From contig CM022673.1 in assembly GCA_012295275.1 (NCBI GenBank), forward strand, positions 2,636,105 through 2,698,604: a stretch of 62,500 nt of DNA. The letters run 5' to 3'. The notes below the pieces were generated by a model. That model made no database searches. It was given only the letters and a program-made list of their open reading frames with translations, and was not told where the DNA came from. Both the position numbers and the translations under genes were made by a program. Source of the stretch: Chrysomallon squamiferum. Taxonomy: Eukaryota; Mollusca; Gastropoda; Neomphalida; Peltospiridae. Below, piece by piece: positions 39,652 to 62,500 of this stretch. Position 1 is the stretch's first letter, and every line of letters begins with the position of its first letter.

Positions 39652-40003
39652 CAAACCCGACTGATGAAAATAAACAGTAGGCTAATAATTCAAGGTATTC
39701 TTTATTATCATTTACTGTAAGTCCTACTTTTATCAAAAAGCAAGTTATTATTATTATTATTATTATATTTATACTGTTGTTGTTTTATTTATTTTTGTTA
39801 TTGTTGTTAATGTTATGGTTATTGTTTTTACAATTCTCATATGGTAAACGAGAAAGAAAAATAATAACAGAGCGTTTTCAAAAAATCATGGCAACAGCAT
39901 CTTCACATAGTGCCTCGGAAAATATTCCTTTGCCGACAGACACCGTCTTTTTTAATTTTTTAATTTTTTAAATTGTTTTGTTCAGTTTCCTATGTATCTA
40001 TTA

Positions 40004-40034
<31 letters not shown>

Positions 40035-40039
40035 TTATG

Positions 40040-40300
40040 GCGTGCATTGGAAAACATTTGTAGAGAGGTACGCCACTTGGTGGATCCAGTGATTTATTTG
40101 TCTTCTTTTCATAACGTGGTTGGAACTGTAAGATGGTGCCTAAAACAGATCCTCGCTTGAAAGAGTTGCCCATGAAATGGCGTTAACCGATTTCTTCTCT
40201 CGTTATCTGATTGGTCCTTAACATTGGACCCAACCCATGTAACTATAAATAGAATGTGTTGAGTGCGTCATTAAATAAAACACTGAAAAAAAAAAAAAAA
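40040..40300 (+). mobile_element. Possible poly(A)-ended retroelement or retrocopy fragment
   Basis: A segment of more normal complexity ends with AATAAA at 40274-40279, followed shortly by a pure A run and then (CA)n. A polyadenylation signal just before a genomic A tail followed by a microsatellite is what SINE or processed retrocopy 3' ends look like. No open reading frame or RNA polymerase III box was recognised, so the class is unknown. Confidence 0.35.
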
Positions 40301-40309
40301 AACCACAAA

Positions 40310-40357
<48 letters not shown>

Positions 40358-41301
40358 TATACACACATTCAGAACCGCTAAAGATGTGCACATATATTAA
40401 TAAATACTGTGTTTACAATCACCCTTCAGTAGCTGAAGTGGAGAAACAAATGCATAAAAATTAAATTATAAAAATAGAATAAAATAAAATAATAATAATA
40501 AATAAATAAATAAATAAATAAAAGCTTTGCAGCTGACAGCAGAATCTATCTATTTTTTTTTTTTTTTCTTTTTGACATTTATAATTTGTTAGATAAGACT
40601 AATGTGTCCTTTCGGTTACAGAACATACAAGAACGAAAACTTAAGCTAGTCTTCCTTCTTGTACATTATCTGCATACCGAAAGACAGGTTTCTTTTGAGG
40701 AGTGTTCCAGTGTCCGATGATGTCTGATGTCATTGAGATGTGGCTTTTTAACCAGTGAAAAGCTTTTGCAACAAAAAACATATTTCAATTGATACAAATT
40801 AATGGGTTCGTTTCTTTTCGTAATCTTCCGCCAAACGGCTTCGTTTATTTCCGTTTATTATTGAAAAACCTATGCAATTCATAAATATTATGTTACATAA
40901 ATAGGTGAAGATAAGGTGTTGATAGTTGATACGTTTTGGCATAAACGAAGCTGATTAACAAATCAACAACAACAACAATGAAGTTTTCATTTTACATTTG
41001 AAATTTCTGTCGGCTTTTTATCATTTTAGCACTAAAGAAAAATAATAATAAAAAATGCAATTCCAGTTGGTTAGTAATATTTCTAGTAGCAGTATTAGTA
41101 ATATAAAACCCTATAAAAATAATGCTATTCAGCTAATTATATTATTATAGCAGTTTGTGTTGCTGGCACTATTACTACTTTAAAATCAAATTTAGAAAGT
41201 GTATGTCATTACACTATAAGACATTTATGGGGTTTATCCACAGGTAATTCACTAGTTTCATTGTCGGAGCCCTTTTCCTCCGTTCTGCTCGTACAACTAT
41301 G

Positions 41302-41531
41302 TTACTCCTTTAGCCATTTTATTGGCAGCACTGGAATCGTCTCGAGAAACGTTTTAAGATCATTGTCTATGAAAATATCTCCTTCTGTTACCGGCTTTAT
41401 TGGGTCTCTTCCAGTTAACATTAGGACGACGGTAACTGTGATCCCAGTGATGGCTAGAGCAGAGCCAACCGAAGAAAGAACGGCTTCGGCTCCGTCACTT
41501 CCGCAGCAATCTGCAGTGCAAACACAGCTTC
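41302..41531 (-). pseudogene. Possible last exon or C-terminal fragment with one membrane segment
   Basis: After an acceptor-like tttcag the minus strand reads SCVCTADCCGSDGAEAVL, then SALAITGITVTVVLMLTG, ending PVLPIKWLKE and a stop at 41302-41304. The hydrophobic stretch is long enough for a membrane segment. It may be the 3' part of the broken gene at 42764-44815, whose last ORF ends in a donor-like gtattt, but the phases do not match (two bases carried over against one needed). A frameshift or a missing exon would be required. Confidence 0.4.
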
Positions 41532-42763
41532 CTGAAACAAATGAACAAATAAATTTTACATTTAACATCAAACCACTTTTTAATCTGCGGTTATAAGGCG
41601 TTGTTGTCACTTAATCTAAAGGGGCATTTTAATACTTCATTTTATTAAATTCATAACTTTATTCACTGTTAACAATTTACGAAAGAGGACCTCATAGAAT
41701 GATAGATTTAAGCCTCAAGACATATGAAGTCTCTGGTCTTGATAACAGATTGATGCTAGTAGGTTTCCCAACTTAAACAATACTGAAAGACGATTTTACG
41801 ATTAGCAGCAAGAGCTATTTTAAATGGACCTTCCCATGGCCGGGTTTGACTATATATGCTATTGCTTAGAGTCTGACAGACAAAGAGGACTTCTACGAAT
41901 TTCAGTTGAATTTTTTTTATACATCATTCTCAGTCTGAACGTATCAAACAAAATAAAGTTTTTCCCTAGCTTTGAACCCCACCACATATAAATCCGGCGC
42001 CGCACCTACCCTTAGAATATATGTAGCGATATGTTTTTATAACCAATATAAAGTCTATAACTTGACATTTGATTACTAAACTGTGGCTGGAACGAACAGG
42101 AAATATAACTGAACTTGACTGAGACAAAGCTGACAAATATCCAGTCTTTTTACAGCGTTTTCTGGTTTTCTTTAAAATCTCGAATAATCTGAAATCTCAT
42201 AGCAATGTATGCAGCGCAGCAATGTGGAATAATTTAACCAGTGTGGATGAAACGCTTTACTTATTTTTCATGCTGAAAGAAAAAAGAGAAAATAATCATT
42301 AAAAATGAGTATTATTAGCATAAAAGTGTGAAATGTTATTATTTTTTAGTTTTTTTACTTTTTTATATTATTATTTTGAATTATTATATTTTTTATGTTA
42401 TTATTTTGATTTTTCTTAATGGGTACAGGTTTAAAATTTAGTCATTAATTAATCATAAACAATGTCATCGAAAATTTTTAGAAAGGAAAGTAGCACTGAT
42501 TATGTCAAATAGTAATTTAAAAATAAAAAAATAACAGACATCATCCAATCTTTTTTTTTTTTTTTTTTTTTTATTCAATAAATAAATACTGTAAGGAGAC
42601 CTTTGATGTCTTTTTAGTAACTGACTCGGACATGGTTAATTACATTAAGTTGCATGTCGTATATTGTGGTAATCAGCTTCGTTTTGTAGTCTTTATAAAA
42701 AAACAACATCTACTACTGCTACCACTAATATATCACTACCATTGCTGCTACTACTACTATAGC

Positions 42764-43640
42764 TTATAATAATAATAATAACAACAACAAAAACATCAGT
42801 AAATAAATAAATAAATACCTTCTGGTTGCATTGTCCTCATTTTCAGCTGTGCGTCCATTTAACACAGACTGACTGGACTCTATTGCTGAAGCTTCACTGG
42901 CGCTGACACCTTCGACATCCTCAATTTGAGCCTTTTGTTCAGGAGAGAGTGCATTCCAGTTCATAAACTGACTGATAATACTGTATCCCATGAAGCCCCA
43001 CATTGTAAGAGACGCAAAAGTGCTTAAGACCTTTTCTGTAGATCCCTTGATGGAAAGTTTCTTTGTAACGTTTTCCATTGCTCTGCCCAGTTTATCCATT
43101 ACAAACTTATCGGATTCCTTAGCCCACACAGAAACTACTTCAGTCATCATATTTCCCATGTAAGTGAAGCAATTAACAGCTGAAATTTTGCTAACTTCTT
43201 CCATACTTTCCTTAATGAGAGTCTGAAACTGTGAAGATACTGCGGTGTCCATACCATCAGTTCCACTCAGTATACGATCGATTAGCTGCCCAAACGCATC
43301 GCAGATAAACTCTTTTAAAATACCTAGGTCTTCGTCTGAACTTTTGTACATCTGACCTATATTGGTGAGTCTTTGGACCATAACCATTTTACAGAGCTCA
43401 GTGGCATAATCAGTATCTGGAGCAAGGCACTGGAGAACCATGCACTGTTTTTGTAGAAGAGCATTTAACTGAGCAGCATCCAAAATCATCACAAAAACGC
43501 TCATGACAAACGGATCCTCAAATTTGTCAAAGAGTTTTTTGCCCATCCAAGGGAGTCGGGGATTTGACATACTTTTGTAGTTTAGTACTTTCCTAAATGT
43601 AGGTGTGAGTAGCGACCACTTTGTTCATGTTAGTGTATTC
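42764..43640 (-). pseudogene. Unrecognised helical protein, downstream part of Hint-domain pseudogene
   Basis: An ORF of about 268 codons starting MSNPRLPWMGKKLFDKFEDP at 43570. Its frame remains open upstream to about 43640, where it lies one base out of frame with the preceding open stretch (which includes KFGVSYIRHLLSVLDYYK), consistent with a single indel. The protein is rich in amphipathic helices (for example CDAFGQLIDRILSG and WAKESDKFVMDKLGRAMENV) and has two conspicuous cysteine clusters. I do not recognise the family. After NATRR the frame runs into low-complexity sequence, and a donor-like gtattt is present. GC content is well above the flanks and no intron interrupts it. Confidence 0.5.
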
Positions 43641-44815
43641 ATTTTTTTGCGAAAGATTGGCTTCGCTATCTCTAGACCAGTAATAGACGAATTTATTCTG
43701 ATCGTCTTCGGAGGATTTAGCTTTATAGTAGTCAAGCACTGACAGTAAATGTCTAATGTAACTAACGCCGAATTTATTAGCAACGATGTGCGAATTAGTT
43801 TCTGCAAACTCTTCTAGACTGCCTGGTTCGGCTTGGTCATACCTAAGATATTTTCACGCCATCCAGCTGGAATTTTGGTGTTCCATCATTTGCTTGATTA
43901 AATTGAAAGTTTTTTCATGAATTTTGGTCTGCGGCGAGACCATTGTGAAAAGTTCTTCAATACTGAAATCTTTTTCTCTTGTAGCCATCGCAAGAGAAAT
44001 GGACTGAGGGTGTGCTTTTGATCTCTCTCCTGTGCTCGTACTTGGGAGACTATACCTCGTTGATGAATTCTTCCTTCTCAGAAAAGAAGCATTACGAATT
44101 TGACGTAATATCGTTTTTGGCTGCGTTGCTGAGATTAATTTGTATTCTCCACTTGAAATTCTCACCTTCAAAACGTTCTGCATTCGGGTCATATTTTTTC
44201 GCAGTACCCTCGAATGACGATTAGTCCCAGTTGAAAATTGCCTCCATGTGCATGTTCTGGGGTCCGATTTCAAGTTCACAGTATTTTTTCGGATTTATAT
44301 TGAAACCCACGAGGGCCCATTACGACTGGAATTCGTTTTATATAATCTCCGACTTCTAAAGGTCCTACTTCTGACCACAGGCTGATTTTCTTGGCAGCTA
44401 CTGGATCAATAGCTCGCCAGCAGTCCTGTGTTGCAAAAGGATGATCAGCAGTGAAAAACGGATTCTCTCCGTTAAAACCATAGATTATCCGATCCGTTTT
44501 GGTCGTACGGTTAATACTTTCACTGGAGGCTTTTCCAACGATATCCTCGCCTCCAAGATTTGCAGTTTGAGGAGTAACAGACGAAATATCCATTCCTTCA
44601 GAATTTCCTCTCAAAATGGTGCTTCCCTTTGTAAAACAGCCTCCATCGTTGGTGACAGGAGAGTATGGAACATCGGGTGTCGCATGACGTGTTGCGTTGG
44701 TTCTCTGAGGTTGAGTTGGTTCTTTGGTTAACATCGTAGATGTTTCAATTATCCTGGCAATTTTCCCCATGCTGCTGTTAATTTCGCGTTCAGTGCGTTT
44801 AATTCTCAGGCACAT
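43641..44815 (-). pseudogene. Hint (intein/hedgehog-type) domain protein, broken by stops and frameshifts
   Basis: The ORF from 44815 begins MCLRIKRTEREIN. It carries NDGGCFTKGSTIL, a typical Hint opening with the Cys nucleophile, then IIYGFNGENPFFTADHPFAT (the T-x-x-H block), WRAIDP and LEVGDYIKRIP. Those blocks in that order and spacing are the Hint signature. A frame change at an A6 run near 44285 ends the ORF, although the next frame continues sensibly (CELEIGPQNMHM). Then come an in-frame TAA near 44219, another frame change near 44110, and TGA near 43854. No terminal His-Asn was found, so splicing or cleavage activity cannot be claimed. Origin (animal, bacterial or element-borne) is unknown. 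Confidence 0.55.
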
Positions 44816-45139
44816 TCACTTTTATTTAAATACAATCAGAAAATGAGCTGTGACATACAATGACTGTAACTGTTAATACAAGTGATATTTCATGACTGTA
44901 TGACATTTGGTAATTACAAAACGATTGTAAATCTGTTGTAATTTGTCGTCTTTGGTTTGTCTGTTCTTATAACAGAGCTAAATAAATCAGAATTTTATTT
45001 TATGTTTAATATAAAATTACCAAACTATAACATAATTCGTCAAATATAACATATACCTCATCGCACAAGCACAAATAAAAAAAAAAAGGTTTTTAAATAA
45101 TTGTTATAGCAAAAAATAATATTTAACTCTATATATATA

Positions 45140-45480
45140 TATATAGACAGAGATGGAGATAGATAAACATTTGATAGATAAATAGATAGGTATATATAGA
45201 CGTAAGATAGATAGACAGACAGACAGACAAATAGATATAAAGATAGACATAAGTGTGTGTGTGTTTGTGGGTGTGGACGGACATATAAATATACAGATAA
45301 TAGACAGGCAGACAGACAGACAGATAGACAGATAGACAGACAGATAGATAGATAGATAGATAGATACATACATACATACATACATACATACATACATAGT
45401 GAGGTAGGGAGGCACACATATAGAAAGATATATAAATAGATAAGCAGACAGACAGATAGATATACCGATAGGTAGTTAGC
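45140..45480. repeat. Compound (GATA)/(GACA)/(CATA) microsatellite
   Basis: Imperfect tetranucleotide array. Overlapping ORFs rich in Tyr, Leu, Ser and Cys are artefacts. Confidence 0.92.
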
Positions 45481-46228
45481 TATCTAATTAGGCAGTATAT
45501 GGCTTCATATATCAGAATGATATAACAGGACATAATACACTTTGAATAATTTTTTAATCGTTAAATTTTAATATTGTTGTTCTCGTCGTTATTGTTTTGT
45601 GTTGTATGTTTACTGTTAGGTTGACTGTATATTTTTTCTGCTATAATAAACTGTCTGAAAGGATTGTGAAGATTTTACTTCAATATGACATTTTCTGATT
45701 TTTTTTTAAATAAAAAAAGCAAAAATTGATAAAGGAAAGTAAGAAATTATTAGAAAATACCTAAATAATTGTTGTGCAATTTTCAAGAATAAATAATCAA
45801 ACAAGAAAAGCCCAGTTGTTATTTATCATTATAATTTTTTAGGTCGGAAAAAATAATAATAATAAAAAATAAATAAATAGTGTTACTCATATTATTTAGG
45901 ATGAATGGCGAAGTGGTGAATAATGCAAATATTCTTTCTGCGACTGATTTCAACAAATGTGTATTCTTGTAATGGTAGAATATTCACAAAAGATATTACA
46001 ACAACAACAACAACAACAACATTTTCTAAACTAAATAAGTAATAAATGTTGCAATGATTTTAGCAAATACCACATTACCCTCTTTTTACCTACTAGTTGG
46101 AACGGCAGAAAATTCATAAGTCAGATAATGTATCGAACATAAATGGATAGATAAATAATGTTATAAATATATTCAAATATAATTGGCGAAGTGATTATAA
46201 ACTCTCATTAACAAATAACTAACTAAAT

Positions 46229-46330
46229 AAAGAAAGAAAGAAAGAAAGAAAGAAAGAAAAAAAAAAAAAATAAATAAATGAATAAATAAATAAATAAATA
46301 AATAAATATATAAATAAATAAATAAATAAA
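46229..46330. repeat. (GAAA)n and (AAAT)n microsatellites
   Basis: Adjacent tetranucleotide runs upstream of the receptor gene. Confidence 0.88.
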
Positions 46331-46698
46331 AAATAAGATAAATATTTTAATAAATATAAGTTCACAAGTAACGTTAACAGACTGACAACCCTAATTTTTT
46401 TTTTTTAAAAATTGAAAAAATAAGATAAAAAAAACATTTCTTGCAATGTTTTTTTTTTTTTTTTATTGTTGTTGGAACGGGAAACAAATTAACAAAAGTC
46501 AGAGATCAAGACGTCTGAAGTAAATAAATAAATAACAAAATGCTACGAGTAAGTTCGAGTGTAACCAGCGTAGCGGTGAGAAACATCAATGAATAATGGC
46601 CGTGTCAGTGCAATGAGACAAGGGCTTGTCACGCGAAGTGGTCTTGACAAACGACAGTCTACAACATCAGTTGGCCACATACCGGATCTCTTGCTTGG

Positions 46699-62500
<15,802 letters not shown>

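Larger units (their letters stand above)
37932..41301. other. 5' flank of the SCO-spondin-like gene, no gene seen
   Basis: Simple-sequence-rich DNA with no convincing coding exon. It contains mixed TA/CA repeats at 39130-39340, (GT)n at 39609-39649, a poly(A)-ended unit near 40040-40300 and (CA)n at 40310-40352. Any promoter for the minus-strand gene should lie here, but no TATA box or initiator could be assigned among so many AT runs. Confidence 0.5.
44816..46698. other. Flank between Hint-like pseudogene and cyclase receptor gene
   Basis: Holds the GATA/GACA/CATA microsatellite at 45140-45480 and (GAAA)n/(AAAT)n at 46229-46330. The last 200 bases before 46699 are of normal complexity and probably form the 5' leader of the receptor gene. 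No TATA box or other promoter element could be assigned. Confidence 0.5.

Noticed and set aside
41261-41596. Plus-strand ORF of 111 codons
   Set aside because: It overlaps the minus-strand reading with a membrane segment and an acceptor, and shows no features of its own.
41740-41860. Minus-strand stretch reading RPWEGPFKIALAANRKIVF, reminiscent of retroelement polyprotein
   Set aside because: Too short (about 35 codons), no neighbouring reverse transcriptase or integrase motifs; not enough to call an element.
42245-42275. Possible 12-base microexon between the parts of the Hint-like locus
   Set aside because: Acceptor and donor motifs exist but the length does not repair the phase mismatch between the flanking parts.

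Overview
The window is metazoan nuclear DNA. It is very AT-rich, full of microsatellites, and carries intron-rich genes with GT-AG (one GC-AG) splice sites and typical animal extracellular domains. The mix of (ATT)n, (CATA/TATG)n, (GATA)n, (CT)n and mixed TA/CA tracts, together with the gene content, suggests a lophotrochozoan, possibly a cephalopod mollusc; this lineage call is inference. No rRNA, tRNA, CRISPR array or prokaryotic operon was seen.

Minus strand, 37931 down to 230 and continuing off the left edge: one giant secreted-protein gene of which 41 exons could be traced. Reading phase is continuous at every junction I checked, except inside the two repeat exons. The domain order is signal peptide, EMI, EGF-like, a Cys-rich module, three von Willebrand D assemblies (VWD-C8-TIL), five LDL-receptor class A repeats, a 7.6 kb mucin exon, two divergent discoidin-like modules, a 5.2 kb mucin exon, a thrombospondin type 1 repeat and a TIL-like module. 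This is close to SCO-spondin, but with two very large Thr/Ser/Pro tandem-repeat exons flanking the discoidin-like pair. The mucin repeats are roughly 72-bp and 57-bp units. Their reading frame shifts several times along each exon, which means either assembly error or real decay.

Middle, 37932-46698: the 5' flank of the SCO-spondin-like gene, simple repeats, and at 41302-44815 (minus strand) a GC-richer, intron-poor tract of broken ORFs. Its N-terminal part looks like a Hint (intein/hedgehog-type) domain and the rest is an unrecognised helical protein. It carries frameshifts and in-frame stops and is called a pseudogene.

Plus strand, 46699 to 62046 and continuing off the right edge: ten exons encoding a signal peptide and an ANF-receptor ligand-binding ectodomain that ends in the juxtamembrane Cys pair of receptor guanylate cyclases. 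The transmembrane, kinase-like and cyclase parts would lie to the right. Its introns are dominated by microsatellites.

The two intact genes are transcribed divergently from starts about 8.8 kb apart. Nothing in the sequence links them functionally: one is a polymer-forming matrix or mucus protein, the other a cell-surface cGMP-producing receptor.
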